Part shown: positions 24,490-35,742 of the stretch, piece by piece | How the letters are laid out: each line of letters starts with the position of its first letter | Position numbering within the stretch: position 1 is the stretch's first letter | NCBI RefSeq assembly: GCF_050003625.1 | Contig: NC_134398.1 | Coordinates: forward strand, 85,561,983-85,625,982 | Origin: Haematobia irritans | Taxonomy: Eukaryota > Arthropoda > Insecta > Diptera > Muscidae | Length of the DNA stretch: 64,000 nucleotides | Reading direction: 5' to 3' | Notes under the pieces: model-generated | What the model was told of the DNA's origin: nothing | What the model saw: the letters and a program-made list of their open reading frames with translations, nothing else | Database searches by the model: none | Translations under genes and position numbers: made by a program

Positions 24490-24977
24490 ATTTTTTGTGA
24501 GCGTGCATACTCATATAATTATGATCGTTTCAACTTTTTTTTCGAAGCAAAAAATAAGCGAAGAATTAAGCTGCGTGTTCATTGTGTGTCGGCCTTAAAC
24601 CCGTCGCCTCCCAGGAGTGGTCCCATCCCAAATCCCCTAGCCTTAGGGACGCATCAATAAAATAGACAGTACAAAACAAAAACATTATTACCAACACATT
24701 CCATTCCATTCCGCCCGCCCTACCATGATCACCTGAGTTCTTCCAAAGTGACCCCACAAACACGACACATCACACCACTTACCTCGACCTTACACCCCCC
24801 TCATCTTTAAAATTAGTTAAGGCAATCATTTCTGTTGTATCCTTATCATTACAAACAAAATTTAATTTTATTGCATCAAAAATAAGTGTTATATCACTAA
24901 ATATTCTAAATTCTATAATCCCTACAATTGTTAAGTATCATAATACAACTAAATAAAATAAACCAATGTAATATTTA
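24490..24977. other. unassigned stretch with a GC-richer core
   Basis: No ORF of note. From 24590 to 24810 it is clearly more GC-rich than its surroundings (CGTCGCCTCCCAGGAGTGG, CCATTCCGCCCGCCC), then ends in AACTAAATAAAATAAACC. This could be a truncated retroelement 3' UTR on the plus strand, but no coding part supports it. Confidence 0.25.
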
Positions 24978-25918
24978 AGGAGTATAGAGCACTAAGTTCG
25001 GCCGGGCCGAATCTTAAATACCCACCACCATGAACCAAGTATTAGGGTTTCCTTTGAAATTTCAGGAGGGCTTGGGGACTTGAGGACACTTCCCGAAGAT
25101 AAATTTAAAGATTTCACCTATGAGGACTATATCAGTTTCTGGATTTATAAGAACCATTTTTGTTTGAGTTTTAGAGGAATCATTAACATCTCTTGTAAGT
25201 GTGCAAGAAAATTATAAAATAACGTCTTGATTTGAAATCTTAAATCTGTACAAGTAAAATCTGGAAATTTTACATTGAGTTTCAATCAATTTTCATGATC
25301 AGTGCGCCTTCTACACCCTCAAGAAGTGAAGTCGGTCTATATGGAGGCATTACCAAATGGACCGATAAAAACTTAATCCGATACACGTTTTTGTAAGCCT
25401 AAAATACCAGAATATTTACAATATCAGGCAAATCAGATAAAAACTGAGGTTTCTAGAAACCCAAAGAGTTAAATCGGGAGATCGTTATTATGGGGGCTAT
25501 ACTAAAATATGGACCGATACTCACCGCTTTCGGCACACCTATTTATGACCCGAAAATACCTCTAGATTTCCAATTTCAGGCAAGTAGGATAAAAACTTCG
25601 GATTCTATAAGCCCAAGACCCCAAATCGGGAGGTCGGTTTATATGGGGACTATATCAAAATCTGGTAGTCCCCATAGTCGAACTTGACCTGCCTGCAGAC
25701 AAAAGACGAGTTCGTGCAAAATTTCAGCACGATTGCTTCATTATTGAAGACTGTAGCTTGATTACAACAGACGGACATCGTTATATCGTCTTAGAATTTC
25801 TCCCTGATCAAGAATATATATACTTTATATAGTCGGAAATCGATATTTCGATGTGTTACAAACGGAATGACAAACTTATTATACCCCCGTCACCATTCTA
25901 TGGTGGTGGGTATAAAAA
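24978..25918 (+). mobile_element. type I element, uninterrupted copy
   Basis: The same element as 3741-16276, in one piece of 0.94 kb. Head GTTCGGCCGGGCCGAATC, TACCCACCACCATGA; tail CTATGGTGGTGGGTATAAAA. Contains GACGGACATCGTTATATCGT and TATATACTTTATATAGTCGG near the end. It is the reference that shows where the other copy was split. Confidence 0.8.
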
Positions 25919-26026
25919 GCACAAAGTTTGCTGTCTTTTGTCTCTTAAGGTGAGTATTAAGTTCGAGTTTATCCGCTAAAATCGCTAAAATGAAAACCAA
26001 ATCAGCAAAAAAAAGGCATAACATTA

Positions 26027-27314
26027 AAGGGTGATACGGTCAAAATTTGGTCAAGGGAAAACGCGTGTAAATCGGTGAAATCATTTATTTAAAAAATCAC
26101 ATTAAATTTCTTTTTCAAGTTCAATTAGTATTAAATTCAGGAAAAATATTCAGTTAGGCTTTCGCTTTTCCAAATCCGAATTGCCGGGCCTCACGCTTGA
26201 CACCTGCCATCAGATTTTGTACAGCCACCTTGTCCACCTTCTTCCCCGCAGAAAGCCAGTTTGCCTTGAACTGCTGCTCGTCTTTAGCAGTTTTTTGGTC
26301 TTCTTTAGGTTCCGCTTGACAATAGCCCAGTATTTCTCAATTGGGCGGGGCTCTGGCGTGTTGGGAGGGTTCTTGTCCTTGGGAACCATCTGCACGTTGT
26401 TGGCGGCGTACCACTCCATGGCCTTTTTACCGTAATGGCAAGATGCCAATTCCGGCCAAAACAGTACGGAACAACCGTGTTTCTTCAGGAAAGGCAGCAG
26501 ACGTTTATTCAAACACTCTTTCACGTAAATTTCTTGGTTGACAGTCCCGGAAGCTATGAAAATGCTGCTTTTCAAGCCACAGGTACAGATGGCTTGCCAA
26601 ACCAGATATGTCTTTGCGAACTTTGACAGTTTTATGTGCTTGAAAATATCTGCTACCTTTCCACTTCCTTTTGCCGTATAAAACTCCTGTCCCAGAGTCG
26701 GCTTTGACGTAGGTTTCGTCGTCCATTACCACGCAGTCAAACTTCGTCAGCATGGTCGTGTACAGCCTCCGGGATCGCGCTTTGGCCGTGGTATTTTGTT
26801 TATCATCGCGATTTGGAGTCACTACCTTCTTGTAAGTCGATAGTCCGGCTCGTTTTTTGGCTCGATGCACGGTTGTAGACGATACACCCAGCTTATTTGC
26901 GGCATCTCGGAGAGAGAGGTTAGGGTTTTGCTTGAAACTACCGGCAACTCTCTTTGTCGTCTCAGCGGCTTCCGGTTTTCGATTTCCCCCCGATCCAGAC
27001 TTCCTGGCTGTCGACAAACGTTCCCCAAACACTTTAATTACATTTGTAACGGTTGATTTGGCAACTTTTAGCGATTTTGCCAGCTTTGCGTGCGAGTAGC
27101 TCGGATTTTCGCGATGCGCGAGCAAAATTTTGATACGCTGCTCTTCTTGCTTGGACGGCATTTTGACAACTGAAGAGTGAATTCCAAAATCAAAATAGGA
27201 GCAACATTCTAAACACACACACCTTCAAAATGAGGTGTGTTCAGGTTTTTTAAATGCAAAATTGAAAGAAATACGTCAAGTTTATATTGACCAAATTTTG
27301 ACCGTATCACCCCT
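26027..27314 (-). mobile_element. Tc1/mariner element with DD37E-like transposase
   Basis: About 1288 bp between TA dinucleotides (26025-26026 and 27315-27316). Inverted ends share AGGGTGATACGGTCAAAATT and the complement of TTTTGACCGTATCACCCC. It is inserted in an R4 MITE. Length and structure are those of a complete element; the single gene is damaged. Confidence 0.85.
26210..27164 (-). pseudogene. Tc1/mariner transposase, frameshifted
   Basis: Minus strand, starting at about 27164 with MPSKQEEQRIKILLAHRENP. The first helix-turn-helix (LAKSLKVAKSTVTNVIKVF) and second (SLRDAANKLGVSSTTVHRAK) are intact. The first catalytic Asp is in VVMDDETYVKAD. Near 26560 the frame shifts; the second frame (26575-26210) continues with FWPELASCHYG, where the usual second catalytic Asp is Glu, and NPPNTPEPRPIEKYWAIVK with the final Glu. 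Thirty-seven residues lie between the second and third positions, the DD37E pattern. The shift and the lost Asp both argue that this copy is dead. Confidence 0.85.
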
Positions 27315-27700
27315 TATACATATTTGTTGCAAATTTTATTATAACTTGATGGGGAATAGCCCAAAGCAAATTTTCACAAAGTTTGTATTCCTTAAAATGG
27401 ATTATTAAAGAAAAGTAATCGTGAAAAAATGACGATTTTAGCGGCTAAACTCCAACTTAATACCCACCTTTAAGGTGAGTATTAAGTTCGAGTTTAGCCG
27501 CTAAAATGAAAACTAAATCAGTAAGAAAAATGCATGAAATTATACATATTTGTTGCAATTTTATTATAACTTGAAAAATGCATGAAATTATACATATTTG
27601 TTGCAAATTTTATTATAACTTGATGGGGAAAAGCCCAAAGCAATTTTTCACAAAGTTTGTATTCCTTAAAATGGATTATTAAATAAAAGTAATCGTGAAA

Positions 27701-27907
27701 CAAGTATATACGGCCGTAAGTTCGGCCAGGCCGAATCTTAGGTACCCTCCACCATGGATTGCGTAGGAACTTCTACTAAAGGCTGTCATCCACAATCGAA
27801 TTACTTGGGTTGCGATAACACTTGCCGATGGCAAGGTATCGTAAAACTTTTTAACACTGTTTTCTAAATTGTAAGTTAGTCCATAAGGGGTATATATTAA
27901 ACAAAAA
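27701..27907 (+). mobile_element. type II element head, extra partial copy
   Basis: CAAGTATATACGGCCGTAAG onwards for about 200 bp, then the same text restarts at 27908. The two heads are almost identical. This looks like a tandem head duplication or one copy landing in another. Confidence 0.7.
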
Positions 27908-29819
27908 CAAGTATATACGGCCGTAAGTTCGGCCAGGCCGAATCTTATGTACCCTCCACCATGGATTGCGTAGGAACTTCTACTAAAGGCTGTCATCCAC
28001 AATCGAATTACTTGGGTTGCGATAACACTTGCCGATGGCAAGGTATCGTAAAACTTTTTAACAGTGTTTTCTAAATTGTAAGTTAGTCCATAAGGGGTAT
28101 ATATTAAACAAAAAAAAAAAAGGCCGATTAAATACGTATATAATTCAGTTTGACAAAATTTTCTATAGAAATAAAATTTTGGCAAAATTTTCTATAGAAA
28201 TAAAAACTTGACACAATTTTCTAAAGAAATACAATGTTGACAAAATTTTCTATGGAAGTAAAATGTTGACAAAATTTTCTATAGCAATAAAATTTTGACA
28301 AAATTTTCTATAGAAATAAAATGTTGACAAAATTTTCTATAGCAATAAAATTTTGACAAAATTTTCTATAGAAATAAAATGTTGACAAAATTTTCTATAG
28401 AAATAAAATGTTGACCAAATGTTCTATAGAAATAAAATGTTGACAAAATTGTCTATAGAACTAAAATGTTGACAAAATTTTCTACAGAAATAAATTTTTT
28501 ACAAAATTTTCTATAGAAATAAAATTTTGACAAAATTTTCTATGGAAATAAAATGTTGACAAACATTGCTATAGAAATAAACTTTTTACAAAACTTTCTA
28601 TAGAAATGAAATTTTGACAAAACATTCTATAGTAATAAAATTTGACAATTTTTACATGGCTGTTAGAGGCCATATACTAACGAAATGTACCAAATTTCAA
28701 CCGCATCGGATGACTTTTGCTCCTCCAAGAGGCTCCGGAGGTCAAATCTGGGGATCGGTTTATATGGGAGCTATATATAATTATGGACCGATATGGACCA
28801 ATTTTTGCATGGTTGTTAGAGACCATATACTAACACCACGTACTAAATTTCAATTGGATCGGATGAATTTTGCTCATCCAAGAGGCTCCAGAGTTCAAAT
28901 CTGGGGATCGGTTTATATGGGAGCTATATATAATTATGGACCGATATGGACCAATTTTTGCATGCTTGTTAGAGACCGTATACTAACATCAGGTACCCAA
29001 TTTCAAACGGATCGGATGAATTTTGCCCCTCCAAGAGGCTCCGGAGGTCAAATCTGGGGATAGGTTTATATGGGAGCTATATATAATTATGGACCGATAT
29101 GGACCAGTTTTTGCATGGTTGTTAGAGACCATATACTAATACCACGTACCAAATTTCAATCGGGTAGGATGAAGTTTGCTCCTCCAAGAGGCTCCGGAGG
29201 TCAAATCTGGGGATCGGTTTATATGGGAGCTATATATATTTATGGACCGATATGGACCAATTTTTGCATGGTTGTTAGAGACCGTATACTAACATCAGGT
29301 ACCAAATTTCAACCGGATCGGATGAATTTTGCCCCTCCAAGAGGCTCCGGAGGTCAAATCTGGGGATCGGTTTATATGGTGGCTATATATAATTATGGAC
29401 CGATATGGACCAATTTTTGCATGGTTGTTGGAGACCGTATACTTAGACCACGTACCAAATTTCAACCGGATTGGATGAATTTTGCTGCTCCGGAAGGCTC
29501 CGCAAGCCAAATTTGGGGATCGGTTTATATGGGGGCTATACGTAAACGTGGGCCGATATGGCCCATTTTCAATACCATCCGACCTACATCAATAACAACT
29601 ACTTGTGCCAAGTTTCAAGTCGATAGCTAGTTTCGTTCGGAAGTTAGCGTGATTTCCACAGACGGACGGACAGACGGACGGACATGCTTAGATCGACTCA
29701 GAATTTCACCACGACCCAGAATATATATACTTTATGGGGTCTTAGAGCAATATTTCGATGTGTTACAAACGGAATGACAAAGTTAATATACCCCCATCCT
29801 ATGGTGGAGGGTATAAAAA
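27908..29819 (+). mobile_element. type II element, full copy 3
   Basis: Head with TACCCTCCACCATGG; 29-bp array about 28140-28640; six units of about 153 bp (TATATGGGAGCTATATATAA...) to about 29560; end block with GACGGACGGACAGACGGACG and TATATACTTTATGGGGTC; tail CCTATGGTGGAGGGTATAAA. The long open frames (149 and 186 residues) run through the units because 153 is a multiple of three. Nearly identical to 33160-35027. Confidence 0.85.
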
Positions 29820-29838
29820 TTACGTTTTTAGCGGCTAA

Positions 29839-30070
29839 AGGTGGGTATTAAGTTCGAGTTTAGCCGCTAAAATCGTCATTTTTTCACGATTACTTTTCCT
29901 TAATAATCCATTTTAAGGGATACAGACTTTGTGAAAATTTGCTTTGGGATATTCCCCATCAAGTTATAATGAAATCTGCAACAAATATGTATAATTTAAT
30001 GGCTTTTTTTACTGATTTAGTTTTCACTTTAGTGAAATTTAGCGGCTAAACTCGATCTTAATACTCACCT
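29839..30070. mobile_element. Harbinger-like MITE R4, copy 4, nested in copy 2
   Basis: AGGTGGGTATTAAGTTCGAG to ATCTTAATACTCACCT, lying in the right terminal repeat of copy 2 with TAA duplicated (29836-29838 and 30071-30073). Confidence 0.82.
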
Positions 30071-30135
30071 TAAACTCGAACTTAATACCCACCTTTACAA
30101 GAGAAATGTAATCGAACGGCTAAAGGCCAATATAT

Positions 30136-30741
30136 TGTTACGTTTTTATATTGAGGCGTATTTAATGTCCCGATAAATAAAACACAGTTCTTTTCAAATA
30201 ACGACAATCTACAATTTATTTGCTTAACTGATAGGTTTCACTTATTTGCTCTACGATGTGTACTGTATGAATTTTAGATTACGACTGACTTCACAGCTCC
30301 CTCTGTCAGCTCTTTTATAGTACTGTATAACGATATCGAAAATTCTCGATAGTCTGGCCTTCAACATTCTAGACTATTCTACTACTATCTGGTAGATGTC
30401 GCACGGGCGAAATCGCACATATTTATCAGCTTATGCTCATTTTCTTGGCTACAATCATCTAGAACATTCTACTAACTGGCAGATGTCGTACAGGCATACA
30501 TGATTATGGCCATATTACTAACAACTATAACAATAAGCAATGAAGATAACAAAACAAAAGGGGTTACTTTACAATGAACGATTGGGAAACTAAGAACACT
30601 AAAGATGTTTAGGAAAGTACTAGAAAATAAAGAATTGATTTTGACAAGTGATGACGTAATTTGACCGTTACAATTTTAAATTTTAAATTAACGGAAACTA
30701 ATTTGAATAAACATAAATCTAGAAATATCGAATTCGTAACA
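30136..30741 (-). repeat. 3' long terminal repeat of a gypsy-class retrotransposon
   Basis: 606 bp on the minus strand, TGTTACG at one end and CGTAACA at the other. On the element's own strand it is preceded by the purine-rich AAGCGGGAGGCAG, a good polypurine tract. No second LTR is in the window. Confidence 0.75.
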
Positions 30742-30832
30742 CTGCCTCCCGCTTAAGCCTGTTCGTCCCGAATAGGCACAGAACCCTTTCCGTAAGGAGC
30801 CAAACGTTCCAGGTGAACAACTTTCATCTTTA

Positions 30833-31014
30833 AGGTGAGTATTAAGTTCGAGTTTAGCCGCTAAAATCACCATTTTTTCACGATTACTTTTCTCTAATAA
30901 TACTTTTTAAGGAATACAAATTTTTGAAAACTTGCTTTGGGCTATTCCCCATCAAGTTATAATAAAATCTGCAACAAATATGTATATGTAAAAAGTCGAA
31001 CTTAATACTCACCT
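30833..31014. mobile_element. Harbinger-like MITE R4, copy 3
   Basis: 182 bp, AGGTGAGTATTAAG to CTTAATACTCACCT, with TTA duplicated (30830-30832, 31015-31017). It inserted across the left border of the R5 MITE. Confidence 0.85.
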
Positions 31015-31016
31015 TT

Positions 31017-31433
31017 AGGGCTGTTTTCTTTTAGCACTGGATACCCTTAGCCGTGACGGACTAAAAGAAAACAGAGTACTCGTTTATCCAGGACATCTCC
31101 AAAAATATGCAACACTGTCATCAGCTGTTCAAAATCAATCACAGAAAAGAAGTGAAATCTTGCATTTTTTATGTATGAAATGCTCCAATTAGTAATAAAT
31201 ATTTACTGCTGCGATTATTTATGACACTATACCACTTTGAATTTCATGTTTTTCGATAAATTAGTCACAATAAAGTGCTATTGTGAATCGATGAAGCGTC
31301 ACTTTATCAAAACAAAATCTGACAAGATCGGCGCGACTTGCACTGACGAGATGTTCTGGATAGAACACCAGTGCAACGATGTTCTGGATGGCCCATACAA
31401 ATGTTGTATCCAGTGCAAAAAGAAAACAGGCCT
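31017..31433. mobile_element. MITE R5 (GGGCTGTTTTC termini)
   Basis: AGGGCTGTTTTCTTTTAGCA with CTGGATAC at the left, and the complement (GTATCCAGTGCAAAAAGAAA, ACAGGCCT) at the right. TTT is on both sides (30829-30831 before the nested R4, and 31434-31436). It interrupts the gypsy integrase. The cysteine-rich plus-strand frame at 31237-31482 spans this MITE and gypsy DNA and is not a gene. Confidence 0.7.
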
Positions 31434-32314
31434 TTTGACTTTGGGCTGTCGTTCTTTTGAATGCGGCGTACAACATCATTGATCTTCTTGATGATTTTGT
31501 AGGGGGCTTCCCATTATGTTTGCAGCTTGGGAAACAATCCTTTCTTTCGTTGCGGATTAAAAAGCAGAACCAATTGTCCTTCTTGGAAGCCCTCAGTATT
31601 TGCAGCACGATCATATCTCGCCTTCATCCTGTTGCTGACCATTTTTATTTTGTTACGCACTGATTCGTGAACTTCGCCAAACGTGTTTGGTATGTCGTTA
31701 CTGTTTTCTTCTATGGGGAGCTCATTAGGTTTAGCCCCAAATATCAAATCTCCAGGCAACTTCAATTCCGTTCCGAATAGAACCTTGGCCGGTGTTCGTG
31801 ACATAGAATCATGTATGGCTGATCTATAACAGCAAAAACTTTGGTATATGCTCGTCCCAGTCTCGTTGGCCGTTATCCACCACCTTTTCCAGAGTGCGAT
31901 TAAACCTTTCTACCATGCCATCAGACTGTGGATGCAATGGCGTAGTCTTTGTTTTCTTGATACCAAGGGAGTCACACATCTCTTGGAATACAGCCGACTC
32001 AAAATTTCTTCCTTGGTCTGAGTGTATCTCGGACGGCACACCGTAGCGACATATCCAGTTCTAGTCGACTATGTCTACAATCGTCTTCCCCTCTTGGTTT
32101 GGAATGGCATAAACTTCTGACCACTTGCTGAAGTAATCCATGACCACAAGGACATATTGGTTTCCAGAATCACTTACTGGGAAAGGGCCTGCAACGTCCA
32201 TTGCTATTCTTTCAAAAGGCGCTCCTGGCCTATACTCTTGCATAAGACCTCTACTTTTTCGTCTTGGCCCTTTCGCCTTTATGCACTTCTCACAATTAGC
32301 CATTTTGCCACAAT

Positions 32315-32634
32315 TTGAAAACTAACTCTATGTTAAAAATATATCAACTCTTGAAAGAAAACAACATTGACAACACATTTCCAAATGTAGAAATCGCAAT
32401 GAGAATCTTTTTAAGCATGATGGTTACTAACTGCAGTGGGGAAAGCTCCTTCCCTAAACTAAAAAGAATTAAAAATGAATTGAAAAGTACAATACTTCAA
32501 GAGACATTAAGATTATGGAGATCGCTGATGTCCATTGAATCCCAGCAAAAAAGCGTCGCCAAAAAAGTAGTGAAAGTTTGGTTTTTGGATCCGGAAATGA
32601 TGAAAAATTTGCACAGAAGCGATGAATTTAACAT
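32315..32634 (+). pseudogene. hAT transposase C-terminal fragment
   Basis: An open frame of about 105 residues with FPNVEIAMRIFLSMMVTNCS, then GESSFPKLKRIKNELKSTI, matching the C-terminal dimerisation region of hAT transposases of the ZMYM1-like type (normally NCSGERSFSKLKRIKN). The catalytic parts are missing. It starts at the broken edge of the gypsy element and ends where R2 copy f inserted. A degraded fragment, unrelated in sequence to the two hAT-like elements in the window as far as can be seen. Confidence 0.72.
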
Positions 32635-33159
32635 CCCAATAAACACAGGATGAGCGTTTTTCAAATGCAACAACTTTTCAGTTTGAGGGTAAATATAATT
32701 TTCAACATAAATTCAACTTGACTTGAAATAGCTCATCTTCAATACATCTTCAAATTGTTTGCGAATTACTTCCAATTTGCCAAAATGTTGACGAAATCTT
32801 TGAAAAGGTGTTGAAGATAATATGAGAAAACTTTGACAAAACACTACCCTAAAATGCAACGAAAAAACCATGTGGTTTTCAATACTTATTAGTGCAACGA
32901 AGTTCGTGGTCAATTGCAAGAAATAAAAATAAATGGAAAATTTTAGACAAATAACCAAATAGTTTATAAAATTAGGTAAGTGAAAATAAAAAATGAAATA
33001 CAACTTTTAAGGAAGTCACTAAATGTATATCTCTTTGCAGAAAACTAAAATTATGGATTCTACGTTATTGAAAACATTATAAAGCTAACCGATGAAAAAT
33101 GGTGGACATTTAACTGGAACTGCTTCAAATAGTTTATAATAATTGGTACGTCAATAAGA

Positions 33160-35027
33160 ACAAGTATATACGGCCGTAAGTTCGGCCAGGCCGAATCTTA
33201 TGTACCCTCCACCATGGATTGCGTAGGAACTTCTACTAAAGGCTGTCATCCACAATCGAATTACTTGGGTTGCGATAACACTTGCCGATGGCAAGGTATC
33301 GTAAAACTTTTTAACACTGTTTTCTAAATTGTAAGTTAGTCCATAAGGGGTATATATTAAACAAAAAAAAAGGCCGATTAAATACGTATATAATTCAGTT
33401 TGACAAAATTTTCTATAGAAATAAAATTTTGACAAAATTTTCTATAGAAATAAAAACTTGACACAATTTTCTAAAGAAATACAATGTTGACAAAATTTTC
33501 TATGGAAGTAAAATGTTGACAAAATTTTCTATAGCAATAAAATTTTGACAAAATTTTCTATAGAAATAAAATGTTGACAAAATTTTCTATAGAAATAAAA
33601 TGTTGACAAAATGTTCTATAGAAATAAAATGTTGACAAAATTGTCTATAGAACTAAAATGTTGACAAAATTTTCTACAGAAATAAATTTTTTACAAAATT
33701 TTCTATAGAAATAAAATTTTGACAAAATTTTCTATGGAAATAAAATGTTGACAAACATTGCTATAGAAATAAACTTTTTACAAAACTTTCTATAGAAATG
33801 AAATTTTGACAAAACTTTCTATAGTAATAAAATTTGACAATTTTTACATGGCTGTTAGAGGCCATATACTAACGAAATGTACCAAATTTCAACCGCATCG
33901 GATGACTTTTGCTCCTCCAAGAGGCTCCGGAGGTCAAATCTGGGGATCGGTTTATATGGGAGCTATATATAATTATGGACCGATATGGACCAATTTTTGC
34001 ATGGTTGTTAGAGACCATATACTAACACCACGTACTAAATTTCAATTGGATCGGATGAATTTTGCTCATCCAAGAGGCTCCAGAGTTCAAATCTGGGGAT
34101 CGGTTTATATGGGAGCTATATATAATTATGGACCGATATGGACCAATTTTTGCATGCTTGTTAGAGACCGTATACTAACATCAGGTACCCAATTTCAAAC
34201 GGATCGGATGAATTTTGCCCCTCCAAGAGGCTCCGGAAGTCAAATCTGGGGATAGGTTTATATGGGAGCTATATATAATTATGGACCGATATGGACCAGT
34301 TTTTGCATGGTTGTTAGAGACCATATACTAATACCACGTACCAAATTTCAATCGGGTAGGATGAAGTTTGCTCCTCCAAGAGGCTCCGGAGGTCAAATCT
34401 GGGGATCGGTTTATATGGGAGCTATATATATTTATGGACCGATATGGACCAATTTTTGCATGGTTGTTAGAGACCGTATACTAACATCAGGTACCAAATT
34501 TCAACCGGATCGGATGAATTTTGCCCCTCCAAGAGGCTCCGGAGGTCAAATCTGGGGATCGGTTTATATGGGGGCTATATATAATTATGGACCGATATGG
34601 ACCAATTTTTGCATGGTTGTTGGAGACCGTATACTTAGATCACGTACCAAATTTCAACCGGATTGGATGAATTTTGCTGCTCCGGAAGGCTCCGCAAGCC
34701 AAATTTGGGGATCGGTTTATATGGGGGCTATACGTAAACGTGGGCCGATATGGCCCATTTTCAATACCATCCGACCTACATCAATAACAACTACTTGTGC
34801 CAAGTTTCAAGTCGATAGCTAGTTTCGTTCGGAAGTTAGCGTGATTTCCACAGACGGACGGACAGCCGGACAGACGGACGGACGGACGGACATGCTTAGA
34901 TCGACTCAGAATTTCACCACGACCCAGAATATATATACTTTATGGGGTCTTAGAGCAATATTTCGATGTGTTACAAACGGAATGACAAAGTTAATATACC
35001 CCCATCCTATGGTGGAGGGTATAAAAA
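33160..35027 (+). mobile_element. type II element, full copy 4
   Basis: Inserted in R2 copy f right after GGTACGTCAATA. The order of parts is as in 27908-29819, with nearly the same sequence throughout; the main difference is the number of 29-bp units. Head TACCCTCCACCATGG, tail CCTATGGTGGAGGGTATA. GACGGACG is amplified near 34853-34890. Confidence 0.88.
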
Positions 35028-35742
35028 TTAAATCAACACTTTAAAGAAGTCATTAATTTAAATCTCTTTGCAGAAAACTAAAATCTTTGGATGCTACATT
35101 CTTGCAAACAATAAGAAGCTGACCAATGAAAAATGAGTGGCTTATCGACAAGATAAGAAACATTACAAGTGCAACCAATTAAAATTGTTAAAAACAACAA
35201 ATTGTTGAAATCAACAACTTCTGGATAAAGTTGGATGCTGTTATCAGTTTAAAATGGATATTTTGTGAATTCCTTCTGGTGGAAATAAATTCTAACACGC
35301 GGTCCAGTACGTTCCTAATTTCAAATTGCCCGCATGTTAATAAAAGAAAGGAACCAAAAGGATGGAAATCGAATTATCAATGCAAAAGTGTTTACTAATA
35401 ATGTTTAAGATATTTAAAGTTTCGTTGTTTGTTTTTTTTTGTTCTTATTTGTTGATATGTTTAATAAGATTATTATTTATCAATTGGTATTGTAGTTTAT
35501 TATGTTGTGTAGTGTATTATTATATATTTTATTTTGATGAAAATGAATAAAGTATACAAAATTCATAGAATTTTGGCTTTGACTTTCAATTTGAAGTGGG
35601 GATATCATTCATACAAATTTAGGTTGAAAAGTATTTGCAACGATGTTAATTTTGAATTTGACTCGCATCGAAAATTGTTTGACAAATTATTGAGTAGCGA
35701 TGCATTTCAATTTGAGGATAATACTTGAGATATTATTGCTAA

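Larger units (their letters stand above)
25948..27469. mobile_element. Harbinger-like MITE R4, copy 1, hosting a Tc1-like element
   Basis: Inverted ends AGGTGAGTATTAAGTTCGAG and the complement of CTTAATACCCACCT, with TTA duplicated (25945-25947, 27470-27472). Its own sequence is 25948-26024 and 27317-27469. Similar to 30833-31014, 29839-30070 and 27473-30094. Confidence 0.8.
27473..30094. mobile_element. Harbinger-like MITE R4, copy 2, carrying type II and another R4
   Basis: Starts AGGTGAGTATTAAG immediately after the TTA shared with copy 1, and ends CTTAATACCCACCT at 30094 before TTA (30095-30097). Own parts are 27473-27700, 29820-29838 and 30071-30094. A 50-bp internal direct duplication (AAATGCATGAAATTATACAT) lies at about 27525-27620. 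Confidence 0.75.
30742..32310 (-). pseudogene. gypsy-class retrotransposon integrase end, broken
   Basis: Minus-strand remnant of the pol C-terminus of an LTR retrotransposon that resembles the 412/mdg1 group; no envelope gene is seen. The zinc-binding N-terminal part ends at CEKCIKAKGPRRKSRG. The catalytic core has aspartates in AMDVAGPFPV and SDQGRNFES and the glutamate in DGMVERFNRTLEK. An in-frame stop lies near 32060 and a shift near 31810. The end before the polypurine tract encodes PIRDEQA. Two MITEs (R5 with R4 in it) interrupt it between 30829 and 31433. Everything upstream of integrase is absent; the left break is at about 32310. Confidence 0.82.

Noticed and set aside
31237..31482. 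Cysteine-rich 81-residue protein
   Set aside because: The frame joins MITE R5 and the antisense of gypsy integrase; the cysteines are spaced without a known pattern.
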